Positions 21,031 through 32,842 of a DNA stretch of 64,000 nucleotides are shown here, piece after piece. The DNA is taken from the NCBI GenBank assembly GCA_023548195.1, contig JAJHZJ010000061.1, positions 9,341,378-9,405,377 on the forward strand, written 5' to 3'. A program made the position numbers and the translations under genes. The notes under the pieces are model-generated. The model made no database searches. It worked only from the letters and a program-made list of their open reading frames with translations, and was not told the origin of the DNA. Positions within the stretch are counted from its first letter, which is position 1. Every line of letters starts with the position of its first letter. The stretch comes from Bettongia penicillata ogilbyi (lineage: Eukaryota > Chordata > Mammalia > Diprotodontia > Potoroidae).

Positions 21031-21214
21031 AGATATAGAACTGCGAAAAGGAGTGTAATATTTGGGTGGGGGGAAGATTATGTGTATTCAATACATCAGA
21101 TTGAAAGAGTTTGGGAAGATTCGAGATGTAACAACAAGTCACATCATAAAAGCTATCATAGCACCCAAATATCAGTTTTGGAATTTTTAATTCTTAACTG
21201 CTCCAGAATATAGT

Positions 21215-21320
21215 ATTAGCCAACAGCTGCTACCTTATAGGGTTGTTATAAGGACCCGGTGAGATAATACATGTAAAGGAGTTTTCAAATCTAAATTACT
21301 ATTTAAATGTCATTTACATT
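21215..21320 (+). mobile_element. MIR 3' end, sense
   Basis: 'ccttatagggttgttataagg', 'gagataatacatgtaaagga' and 'atgtcatttac' are the MIR 3' portion; the 5' part is not visible. Confidence 0.6.
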
Positions 21321-23790
21321 TTGCTATTAATTACAATAATGTTATCTAATATTTTATTAACACAACATAATAATGGTATTCATATCATTATTATTACTGG
21401 ACATAAATTTGAAACTGTGCCTTTAGGATTCAATGATAGTGGTAGAGTGAATATTTTCACCAAAAGAGTTAGTTCCCAAAGACCCAGTGCCATAAGCATC
21501 AGTGCTTAATATGGGTGGGGAAATGTGTTATCTGACACTGGTCTTGAGGAATTCTAACCATCAGAAATCTCCAATCTGACAATGGCAGCAAATCTAAACT
21601 CGGTATTTCTGCCACTTAGGAATTAAGTAAGGCTTCACAGAGTAACTCTAGAAGACATCTCATTGTTCATTTAATGATCTCCCACACAAGGAAATGAATC
21701 TCAGTTCGTTTAATTTATTCTGGGAAGAAAGACCAAGTTATGAGGAGGAATGGAAATATCAAAAGGAGAAGAGGAAGGAGATGAAGATTAAAAAAATAAA
21801 AACAAGAAATTTCCTGAAGGTTTTTCTGTATATGTGCTAAATGAAAATGGGATGAGTTCAGAGACAGGAAGAGTTTAACCCACATCCACAAAGAAAACTG
21901 TTCTTCCCTTAGTGTTAAGCCACTGTTCTGACCTTCCAGGGGAGGCAGGGCCCAGAAACTCTTCCCTTTAGCCCCAACAAAGAAAGGCAGAGATTGCTGT
22001 TTATCCTGCAGGCTGCTAGGCAAATGTCTAATTGCCTCCTTGGGTGGTCCAATCCAGGGTGTAGGTAAGATCAAGAGAATAAAGAGGAAAGATAAGATGG
22101 AGTGAGTCCAATGAACTTACAGCTTATCAAATACTTGAGGGTGGTCTAATTTTCATTCAGCTCTCAAAAATTGCCAATTCATACAATTAGAATTGACTAA
22201 TCTTTTTTCCCCCTCCCTTTCTGGTTAGGTTTACCTCCTCTAAATGCTTCTCATGTACTCGGGTTAAAAAAGCATGTATCCTCCTGACAACACTGACAAA
22301 ATTGTGAAATAGCCAGAGTTGGCCTTTAAAACACCCTCATTCTTCCACCTCTGTTTCCCTCCTTTTTGCCAGGAGCCAACTGCCTTCATTACTATCCCCT
22401 AACTAAAGTGGATCTTGTTAGCATTCTACCTCCTCTTCCTTTCCCTGCAGTAGCCCCATACCTCAGACCTTCAAAGCTTTTCAATCCTGTGTTACATTGC
22501 TTTAAGCATATCATCTCTGCATAGACATCGATAAGCGAGCTCCTGTCATTTCTATCCATTGTGCTGCTTGACTGAGGAATAACATGTACACTCTCAGAAC
22601 AAATACATTAATAGGATATGCCCTTTTTGGGGGGAGGGGGGAAAGGAAATCTACATATTTAATTATAGGCAGAAGTTCCATCCCTCTGGCTTGTGCTGAC
22701 TTGCCCAATACACAAAAAATCAGAATTCTCCCAGCAAAGACTCAAATCACTGATCACCCTAGCAAAGAAGACTTGATAGAAAGAATGCTAGTTTCTGAAA
22801 TTTGATGACAGTGAAACTGAATAGAAGGACAAAATCTTTTTTAAAACTCTCTTTTATGGGTAAAAGAATTCTCAAAGTCCCAAACTTGAAAGAAAAGCAA
22901 GAATTCACCCCTCCCCAAAGCCACACTCCTCTTCCTCCATTGAGTCTCTTCAAAGACAAACTCAATATTATAATTTTTTTCCCTGTACTTTCCCCTACAA
23001 ACCCAAAGAAAGCAATACATTCAGGAATAATAAAGAGGGTTATTCAGTGATTTCAGCTACTGGCATCATTCACCCTTCGGAAGTCTTTGTTAATTGTGCT
23101 TAGTATCTATAGTAATAAATTTAAAGACACACAAAACATTGGGATTCCAAAGACACACTATACTACTGTCCCGTTAAGTTGAAACAACAAGACACTAGCT
23201 AGATTCTATCTCCAGAGCAACAGGGAAATGGCAATCCCAGGTCAGGTGATCCTTTAAGCCAATAGGAAAATAGAATTTTATATGCTCTATCACTTTAAAG
23301 GTTAAGATGTCGGTTGGTGAATTTGATGTGAAATAAAACTCAGTATTATAAATAGAAGAATATATTTGCTATTTTACAACCAAGTTGAGAATTTTGATGC
23401 CTAGTTAAGCCATGGCAGAATGTGGCTTCTAATTCTAAGGGAGAAAGATGTCTTCCCTCAGACTTCAAAAGCAACTCCTCAAGTTATTAAATAATTTCCA
23501 TAAAAAATGCTAGTTTTAAAAATATCATTGTTTCAATTGGTGGCACATGTATAATGTAACCTACTTAGCCATCCATACTTTCCACAAAAATACTTTTTCC
23601 AACAATTGGATTTAAAATCTTTCAATATTCCATTTGATCTGTTACCTAGTCAATGGGTTTATAAAGTCGTACAGTTTATACCCCATCCATGCTTATGTAC
23701 CCTGTTTGACTCTTATTCATGTCTCTTGTCCAGTTTTTCCCATACATTCATCACACAAGATCCACACACTATATTGGGGGCCTTCCTATA
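21321..23790. other. Unassigned AT-rich sequence, 2.5 kb
   Basis: I recognise no gene or repeat family. The 119-residue minus-strand frame (21715-22074) has no motif I know. A G-run is at about 22628-22640. Confidence 0.4.
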
Positions 23791-23794
23791 GATA

Positions 23795-23912
23795 ACTATC
23801 TTGGGAAACCACTTAACCTCTTAGGATCTCAGATTCCTCATCTAGCAAATGAGGAAGTTTGCCCTAGATGGCCTAAAAGATCTCTCCAACTCTACATCTA
23901 TGATTCTCCTTC
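23795..23912 (+). mobile_element. MIR3-like SINE 3' part, sense
   Basis: 'accacttaacctcttaggatctcagattcctcatctagc', then 'gccctagatggcctaaaagatctctccaactctac', the L3-like tail. Confidence 0.75.
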
Positions 23913-24164
23913 ACACACCTGAAATCCCATTATCCAAGATTCATTCTTTTGTGTCCTGCAGGTCTATTGCCATTCTGCCTTACTGTGCTTACTTCTAGAA
24001 TAGCCATACCCTGCTTTTGTGCTTGGATGGTATCCTCAGGGCAGAGCCCTGAGGGGTGATTCTTTCAGCACAAAAGTGCTTGATTAGTAAGAGGTATAAA
24101 AGAATCTGACTCCATAGTCCACGATCATGCAAAACAAATGTGAATAAGCTTTAAAATAACTTAA

Positions 24165-24530
24165 TCTAAGAAATACAGAATATCTGAGTTGGATGGGAAC
24201 TGAAAAGGCTATGTGAGTCCAACCACACAAGAACAATAATCCCTACCACATAATGCCTGACAAATGATCATCCTTGCCTGACCCTACTACCCAAAGCAAG
24301 GCATGGATCAGAACATTATCTCTTAGCAGCTTTCATCCATTGATCCTGGTTCTGTCCTCAGGGGATGAGCAAAATAAGTCTAAACCTTCTTCCAAATTAC
24401 AGCTCTTCAGATACTTTAAAAAAAAATCATGCCCTTTCTTCTCTGCTCCCCCCTGAATTTTCCCATTTCCCCAATAACCTCTACAGAGCACCTTCCTGCT
24501 ATAAAGTTCAATTTGTAACTCTGGATTGCC
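24165..24530 (-). mobile_element. CR1/L3 LINE 3' end, antisense
   Basis: It runs in antisense order from the terminus ('gagttggatgggaactgaaaaggc') to 'ccattgatcctggttctgtcctcaggggatgagcaaaataagtc' and 'ccttcttccaaattacagctcttcagatac'. Confidence 0.75.
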
Positions 24531-24839
24531 ACCTTGGCTCCACCATTTCTCAGTAGAGAGATGCCTGTTGCCAATACCTCCAACCTGTTTCCTTTACCCC
24601 AAGCCCATGTTTTATGTCTAATTGTTTAGTTTCGATGACTTAGAATGAGTGTAAACAGTGATTTTTTTTTTCTGTTCTGGTCAAAATCTCTGAGAGTCTC
24701 CCTGTCCCGGATTGATATTTTGGTAACGGTAAATTAAGTCATCGTTTGTCTCAATCCTTACCTAGCCCTTAGTCATAGAATGGGAGTTGCCTCAGAAAAA
24801 CTTAGGCTGGGGAATACCCTAATTTAGAAAGGACAAGGT

Positions 24840-25022
24840 CATCCACTGCATCCAGGGCCATTGCCAGTCATCTTGGCATTTGTCTTGCCACTGGACTTCA
24901 ATGACTGTGGAGAAGGAAGTGGGGCTGACAACTTTGTCCACCTCTGCCTCACTTAAACCAAGACACCATCCTTGGGATGCCATTGGTCCTTTTTAAGAAC
25001 AAGGGACCGACAACTACAGCCT
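24840..25022 (+). mobile_element. WSINE1-type SINE, 3' half, sense
   Basis: 'ccagtcatcttggcatttgtcttgccactggacttcaatg', 'ggagaaggaagtggggctgac', 'cctctgcctcactt', then the RTE-like end 'gggatgccattggtcctttttaagaacaaggg'. The tRNA head is missing. Confidence 0.75.
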
Positions 25023-25992
25023 CAAGTCCCTAAACCCTGCCTTCTATACTCTGCTTTAGTCACTACCCCTCTCTTCATCCTAATTATCCTAAAATGAAAT
25101 GTGTTTTACTGTAATGGAAATACTAGTAAACTTTTAATACAATATTCCCATCAGCAGAATTCTTTCTTTTATCTATATTTCAAAGAGTATTGTTCTACTA
25201 GTTGATTTAACCACTTCTTAGTATGAAATATTCCATTATGTATTAAGCACAATGCTACCCCCACACTCCAATGAAGCAACAGAAAATTCACAGAGCTCAC
25301 AAGAATTGGGGGAATTAAAACATTAAGGTTTTTATAAAAATATTAACTTGTTTATCATGGCCATAATATTTTAAATTCCTAATTAAACTATTAAAATCCA
25401 CAAATCTTAGAATATGATGCAGAAAATGGATGCTTTAATTAATGTTCCATGAAAACAGTCTTTTTTTTCAAATCAGATTTTGAAATAATTTAGCAGCTTT
25501 AATTTTTTTTCCAAAAAGGAAAAAGAGTATATTCAAAAAGGCCGCAGTGATGTGAGCACAGAGGCTTTGATGTTAATACTGCATGGAGTTGGGTTTTTTT
25601 TTTTTAAAGGATGAGTTCCGACTTTATCTGTTGCTAATATTCTACCGGGGATAATTAAAACACTGCCAGGCAACTGGAGTTGTTTCTCTCCCTGTGTGCC
25701 AGGGGGAAAAGGCAGTTTTTTCCTTTCCATGAAAAGGGAGGGGCTTCAGAAATTCTGTCTGAACTGCTATTCAAGCACAGTTACAGTGTGTCTTTAAACT
25801 GTGAGTCACAGAAGCCGTGTGGCCCCAAACAGGGCTGGCCCCAAGCCAAATGTGAAGTGGGTCAATTTGATATCAATGCCTTCCTTCCTCCTTTCTGTGG
25901 TTCTCCTTGGGCTATTTCTTTCCTCACTGGTGTTTAGTAGCTTTCTTCTGTTCCAAAGGCTCTTGATTGCATCGCCCCATCATAACATGACC
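25023..25992. other. Unassigned; AT-rich then GC-richer segment
   Basis: About 970 bp with no recognised repeat. The segment 25320-25800 moves from AT-rich with ATTA-type cores to GC-richer sequence and could be conserved non-coding DNA. Frames of 65-85 residues show no known motif. Confidence 0.35.
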
Positions 25993-26160
25993 TCACATGT
26001 AGAGGAATGAAAGTTGGAAAGGACCCTAGAGTCATTTTGTTCAACCATCCCAACTACAGATAAGAAAATTGAGGTCTAGAAAAACTAAATTATCTTGCTC
26101 ATTGTTAGTAATTACTTGTAAAACCAAGATTCCAATCCAAGATTCTTTCCCTGCACCGAG
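25993..26160 (-). mobile_element. MIR3-like SINE, antisense
   Basis: 'gaaagttggaaaggaccctagagtcattttgttcaacc' followed by 'cagataagaaaattgaggtc' and the head region. The L3-like tail is at the left, as expected for antisense. Confidence 0.7.
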
Positions 26161-26204
26161 CTTCTTCTAGACTTTTCCAGACCCCTTGCTTCCAATATGT
26201 GGTT

Positions 26205-26370
26205 TTAGTTCAGTGCCTATTAGTAGCATTAAGTCTTTAGTCAGAAGTCCTCAGTTCAAATATCACCTCTAAGGCTTATGTGACTGACATTGGGCAAGTT
26301 ACTTAACTTATCCAGATTTCAGGTTTGGTTTTTTTAACTTTAAAATGAGATTGAAATAGATAGTCAAGAA
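26205..26370 (+). mobile_element. MIR-type SINE, sense
   Basis: 'cagaagtcctcagttcaaatatcacctc', 'gacattgggcaagttacttaactt', then 'actttaaaatgagattg'. Confidence 0.65.
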
Positions 26371-26789
26371 CTATTGACATTAACTAAGCACCTACTGTGT
26401 TCAGTGCTGGGGATACAAAAAGAGGCAGAAGATAGTCCCTGCTGTCAAGAAGTTCATAATGTAATGGGGGGAAGTGGGAAACAGAAAACAAATATGTATG
26501 TATAAGCTATATTCAGATTAAATAAAAATAATTAAGAGAGGGAAGGCATTAGAATTACGAAGGGTTGGGAAAGGCCTCCTGAATAAGATGGGATTGTAGT
26601 TGGGATCTGAAGGAAGCCTGTCTTCATCCTTTCTTCAACATTCTTTCATCCTGGGGTAGAGACAGAGAGCATTACAGGCATGCTGGGAGGCAGAGAAAAG
26701 ACCTGGTGCTGGGAGACAGCGTCCCGTTCAAGGAACCCCAAAGTCCCCATTGTCACTAGATCGGGGAGTTCATGGGGAGAGTATAACGT

Positions 26790-26930
26790 ATGAGGAGGAC
26801 TCTGGAGGAGAGAGTGAAGCTGACAACTCTGCAGAGTTTTGCTTCGCTTAACTACAATTCCCTTAAAAGTCAAGAGATCATCTTTGATGTCATCTATCCC
26901 TTTCAAGAACTAAGGCCAAACAACATGAAC
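26790..26930 (+). mobile_element. WSINE1-type SINE 3' fragment inserted in L2
   Basis: 'aggactctggaggagagagtgaagctgacaactctgc' and the end 'tttgatgtcatctatccctttcaagaac' match the WSINE1 3' half. Around it, L2 sequence is repeated in form (AGTATAACGTATGAGGA left, AGTAAGGTGTAAGAAGA right), a plausible eroded target-site duplication. Confidence 0.65.
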
Positions 26931-27109
26931 AGTAAGGTGTAAGAAGACTGGAAAGTAGGGAAAGAAGGGGAAGGGGGATGTCTAAGGCTAGGTTATGAAA
27001 AGCTTTGAACACCAAACAGAAGATTTTTTATTTGTTCTTGGAGGCAAAAGGGAGCCACTGGAGCTTATTGAGAAGAAGCAGGGAAATGTCCTGGTCAGAT
27101 CAGCACTTT

Positions 27110-27121
27110 AAGAAAACCAGT
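27110..27121. repeat. Left target-site duplication of EIF2B4 retrocopy
   Basis: AAGAAAACCAGT occurs here and again, identically, at 28901-28912 just after the A-rich tail. Confidence 0.9.
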
Positions 27122-28900
<1,779 letters not shown>

Positions 28901-28912
28901 AAGAAAACCAGT
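28901..28912. repeat. Right target-site duplication of EIF2B4 retrocopy
   Basis: AAGAAAACCAGT, identical to 27110-27121. The preceding tail has GAAA and AAAAG units, a common decay of a poly-A tail. Confidence 0.9.
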
Positions 28913-29130
28913 TGCTCAAGAGAGGGTGGATTGGAGTGAATACCAACTTGATAAGAGTAGAATTAGCTCAATATGGATGCCCAGAGAAGTGAAAATTAAC
29001 CTTAAGGAGTAACCATCAGTACCTGGCTCAAAAGCAGTTGAGTAGCTGAGACAAGGACTCACTTGGCAGTCATACCATATCTGGATGTGAACTTGACCAG
29101 ATACTATGCAGAGATTGTAATGGTACAGGG
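28913..29130 (-). mobile_element. L2 LINE, antisense (right of retrocopy)
   Basis: 'gagggtggattggagtga' and 'agattgtaatggtacagg' resemble the next parts of the antisense L2 that ended at 27121. The match is weak. Confidence 0.45.
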
Positions 29131-29465
29131 GTTAGAGAAAAAATGTTTGTAGCTTGGTCTTTGCTATATTTTTAAAGTAAATATCCCTTTGTGAAAGCTA
29201 TTTGATGTGAAGTAGTTAAATGAAACTTGGATGCTAGTCATAGTTGGCTAGCAGTTAGACAGAATACAGCCAGGGAGAGTTTGAACAATAGCATTAGAGA
29301 AGAGTTGCCCAAACTCCTCAGGGTACCCCTAGAAGCCTAAAGAGCAGTATCTGGCCCCTCTCTGGAACAACTGGTCAGAGAATGCTTGCCATATTTATTT
29401 ATTTTTACATCGCAGTCATTCCAATATCCCTTCCTATCTCAGTGAAATTTTTCTAACAAAGAAAA
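29131..29465. other. Unassigned sequence
   Basis: About 330 bp with no recognised feature. Confidence 0.45.
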
Positions 29466-29469
29466 ATAG

Positions 29470-29600
29470 TCAGATACTAGATGTGTGACCCTGGGCAAGT
29501 CACTTAACCTCTATGTGCCTCAGTTTCCTTATCTATAAAATGAAGGGGTTGGTCTTATTGGCTTTTAGAATTCCTTTCAACTCTAAATCTTATGATCCAT
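29470..29600 (+). mobile_element. MIR3-like SINE 3' part, sense
   Basis: 'tgtgaccctgggcaagtcacttaacctctatgtgcctcagtttcc', then the L3-like tail 'ttagaattcctttcaactctaaatcttatgatcc'. Confidence 0.8.
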
Positions 29601-29839
29601 GTTTTCAAGAACTCATTAGTATCTATTCTTAATATATAATATTAAGCCTTCATGCCTAAGAGTGAATAAAGAAGACCCCAAGGAATGCTTCATACCTTGA
29701 TATTTTCATGCAGACAATGAATGCCATTGATATTTTCAGGCAGAAAGGACTTCTGGCATCCCTTAAATATCCTCAAATAGGTGATTAACTTCTTTACTTG
29801 TATAGAGTCAGGCTTATTCAAATACATACAGCCAAGTGT

Positions 29840-29985
29840 CAGGAGAGACTTGGTTTTAGTCACTGCTCTTCCACCAACCAGCTGTGTGACTTTGAGCAAG
29901 TCACTTAATTTCCTGAGCCTCAATTTTATTATTTGAAGTATGAAAGACTCCAATTGGATAATTTCTAAGGTTTCTTCTGGCAATA
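29840..29985 (+). mobile_element. MIR3-like SINE, sense
   Basis: 'ccagctgtgtgactttgagcaagtcacttaatttcctgagcctc', then 'ttggataatttctaaggtttcttctggc'. Confidence 0.7.
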
Positions 29986-30255
29986 AAATTGCAGGTTGAA
30001 ATTTTTTCAGGGCCAGTTGTGATTTGATTAACTTTAGTATCCATGTAATAATGTAGAACCACAGATGCTAATCAGTTTAATTAAATTTATTTCCACAAAT
30101 CTTCATTAATTGTATTCTGTTTAGTCACAGAAAAGGCTAGGTGAGATAAAAGAGATGCAGAAGACAATCAAAGAACTCAGTCTAATAAAACTGAGATAAG
30201 ATGCAGACATATGGAACAATTAAGGCATTGTATATAATGATGCCACAAATCAGTT
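29986..30255. other. Unassigned AT-rich sequence
   Basis: About 270 bp with no recognised feature. Confidence 0.4.
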
Positions 30256-30261
30256 ATTGAA

Positions 30262-30406
30262 ATGACACCTCATCTAGCCTACTGGACCAAGTGTCAGAAG
30301 ACCTGTGTTCTAATCTTAGCCTTGACATTTAACTGGATATGTGACCCTGAGCAAATCACTTATCTAAATCAGTTTCCTCATCTGCAAAAAAAAAAAAAAA
30401 AAAAAG
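30262..30406 (+). mobile_element. tRNA-type SINE, 3'-shortened, with A20 tail
   Basis: 'aagtgtcagaagacctgtgttctaatctt', 'atgtgaccctgagcaaatcactta', 'cagtttcctcatctgc', then an uninterrupted run of about 20 A at 30386-30405. The long pure A run suggests a relatively young insertion or later slippage. Confidence 0.75.
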
Positions 30407-30474
30407 ACAAAAAAGAGAAGAAAAGAAAATAAATGGGTATAACATCTTCCCTACCTATATTAGTTGTGAAAATC

Positions 30475-30600
30475 AATCAGTCAAGAAGCATTTATTAAGT
30501 GCCTACTAAGTGCCAGTCACTGTGCTAGACAATGGAGATATAAACACAAAAATCGAACAGTCCTGTCTTCACAGAGCTTACATTCTATTGGGGGAAATAA
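30475..30600 (-). mobile_element. L2 3' end, antisense
   Basis: 'agcatttattaagtgcctactaagtgccagtcactgtgctag', then 'agtcctgtcttcacagagcttacattctattgggg'. Confidence 0.85.
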
Positions 30601-31160
30601 CATGTATAGTATAGTATATATAGCATACACATATAGATATGGTATATATAATAGTATATTTCACCGCATAACTGGCATAGATTTTATGCCAAATAATTTT
30701 GCAGATAAGTCGGGTACAACCATTGTGTGAAACTTTTTAAAAGTTGTGCCAGTATTATTTGAAAATCATTCATTACTAGGCTGTCTTTGGTGCCAGATCA
30801 GGATGCATGGAATACTCATGAACATACATTAAAGCTGAATACTGACAATGTGTGGGGGCTGAGAATTCTAGGCTCACAGCTTGTAATTAGCGAGAGATAA
30901 ATGGGTGTCCATATGCCACTGGTGAATACATTGCTGTTCTGTTTACTTTTTAAGCAGCATGAGGAACAGGATTATGTCATGCAATGATTACATGATGAAA
31001 AGTTATAAATCAGTTTTTGGACTGAAAGAAACAGGGTGTGACGATTTTTAGGTGGCGACGATTATGCGGAGAAACGCAGAACAGAACACAGAGGATAGAG
31101 GGAGTGCAACAATATGGGGGGAATAAGGAAAGATTTAATAATATAGAGACAGAAGAATTA
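30601..31160. other. Unassigned; candidate conserved non-coding sequence at 30780-31060
   Basis: The segment is free of recognised repeats and has a non-repetitive texture with motifs such as CATGCAATGATTACATGATG and TTGTAATTAGCG. A conserved element is possible but unproven. Confidence 0.3.
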
Positions 31161-31164
31161 TATA

Positions 31165-31320
31165 GTAATAGAGACCTTCATAGCTAAAAAGGGGCTTAAA
31201 GGTTATTTAATCTAACCCCCACATTTTACAAATATGGAAACTGAGGCCAAAAGAGGTTAAGTATTAGCCCAAGGCCATCTGGCACTCAAACCCAGGTCTT
31301 TTGGCTTCCTGTTCAGTGTT
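31165..31320 (-). mobile_element. MIR3-like SINE, antisense
   Basis: 'gcttaaaggttatttaatctaacccccacattttacaaatatgg', 'aaactgaggccaaaagaggttaag', then 'actcaaacccaggtcttttggc'. Confidence 0.8.
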
Positions 31321-31920
31321 GTCCCTTTGTGAATTGGAACATAAAATATCATTTTATCTTCTCCCTCCTCCCCAATCTAAAAATAGAGTCCACTTGCATC
31401 AGCAAGGTGGGTGTAGAGAAGGGTTTGTGGAAGGTCCCATCCAAGTGGTGTAAACAGTCTGATTCTACTGAGAATTTCCAAGATGCTATAGCAGCAGCTC
31501 TTTTGAAAGGTCAATGGTCCAAAACAGAGAGTGGTTTTAAAGGATTTGGGCTTTCTAAAAGTTAAAGCAGTCATGACTTATTATTGTTGTTGTCAAAGGA
31601 CAAGAGGGATGGAGATGGGAAGAAAAAGAGAGAGAGAAAAGGAGAAAAAGAGATTTTATTTGTTTGTTTAACATAAAGACAGAGAGATCTTATTTATTTG
31701 TTTTTAACACAAAGAACTCTATCCAGGGCCAGAATGGTGAGCCCCGCTATTTTTCATTCCTTTCTCACAAATGCCCTGGGAACAAAACAGGAGGAAGAAG
31801 GGCCTCTGATGCTCCCTTAACCCACCCCTAGGTTGTTCATTACTTCAGATCCTCTTTAGGGCCTGCATAGGTAAGAAGTAAAGGGAGAAATTCCCACAAA
31901 AGGGAGCCTTGATGGTTTTA
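31321..31920. other. Unassigned sequence with purine-rich part
   Basis: A GA-rich tract lies at about 31600-31655. Nothing else is recognised. Confidence 0.45.
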
Positions 31921-31927
31921 GAAAATA

Positions 31928-32085
31928 ATGTGTGTGTGTGTGTGTGTGTGTATACACACATACATTATATATATACACACATATATGTATGTATGTATTA
32001 GTTCAAAGCCATATTGTATATTTATAAAATATATGTAAATATGCACACATATGTAAATGTATATACATACACACATGCATATTTT
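31928..32085. repeat. (TG)n plus TATACA/ATGTAT-rich tract
   Basis: (TG)11 at about 31929-31950 is followed by alternating CA/TA sequence, part of it near self-complementary (GTGTGTATACACAC). Confidence 0.9.
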
Positions 32086-32715
32086 TAACTAATTTGTAAC
32101 TAGAAATTTATAATGGGAAATTATTTGCAATTGAAAATAATTCAGATAGATCATATGCCTTTTTACTGAATATAAAATTCAAAATAATCTCTTCCTCTAA
32201 AAAAATTTCTATTTTTCAGATAAGCAGAATCCAGTCTTAAATAAAAATAATGTTTGGGTTTGTTTTTTTTTAATTTTCAAAATTAGGAAACAACTTAAAC
32301 ATGACTTCAACTTCAAGGTCCAACAGTCTTTGGCATGTTAAGTTCTATTTTTAATGGTGATTTGTAATTTTTCCTTTCGTTTGCTTTTCTTTGTTAAGCT
32401 CCATTTGAACAACTTTTAAAAATAAAAATCATAACTGAAAATAATCACTGTAGTCTTTCAAATGTTCACTGGAGATGCACTATGACATTTCATTCAAGAA
32501 TCTATCTTGTGAACAGCTTATACTTCAAAATGTCCTATAATAAATTACCTTTTTTATGCAGCTAAATTTCCTAGAATAAGATTCAAGACATACCTATTTG
32601 AGACTTCTTGCTAAGTATGACAGAGTTCCATTCACCAGTAGAACATTCTCTTATTCTAATTATTGAGACTTTATTACTTGTATGTATTCTTAATCTTTTA
32701 AGATTACAAAAATTG
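32086..32715. other. Unassigned AT-rich sequence
   Basis: About 630 bp with no recognised feature. Confidence 0.45.
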
Positions 32716-32719
32716 TAGA

Positions 32720-32842
32720 ATTTCATAATTAGAAGAGGCCTTCTAATAATTCAGTCTCACCAATATTTGCACAAGAATCCCTTAGATAACATACCAGACA
32801 AGTAGTAATCCACCCTTTGCTTAAAGAACTCTAATGCTGAGG
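32720..32842 (-). mobile_element. CR1/L3 LINE 3' end, antisense (left of HAL1)
   Basis: 'ttagaagaggccttctaataattcagtctcacc', 'acaagaatcccttagataacataccagacaagtagtaatccacc' and 'tgcttaaagaactctaatg' follow the CR1/L3 3' end in antisense. The last 20 bp (32823-32842) are duplicated after the HAL1 element, where the CR1 copy resumes. Confidence 0.75.
32823..32842. repeat. Left target-site duplication of HAL1
   Basis: AAAGAACTCTAATGCTGAGG; the right copy at 35623-35642 differs only by T for C at position 15. Confidence 0.9.

Larger units (their letters stand above)
26375..27121 (-). mobile_element. L2 LINE 3' part, antisense (left of retrocopy)
   Basis: A long antisense L2 run: 'actaagcacctactgtgttcagtgctggggatac', 'agtccctgctgtcaagaagttcataatg', 'gggttgggaaaggcctcctgaat', 'gtgtaagaagactggaaagtaggg', 'ggcaaaagggagccactggagcttattgag' and 'tcagatcagcacttta'. 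A WSINE1 fragment interrupts it at 26790-26930. The EIF2B4 retrocopy was inserted at its right edge. Confidence 0.85.
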
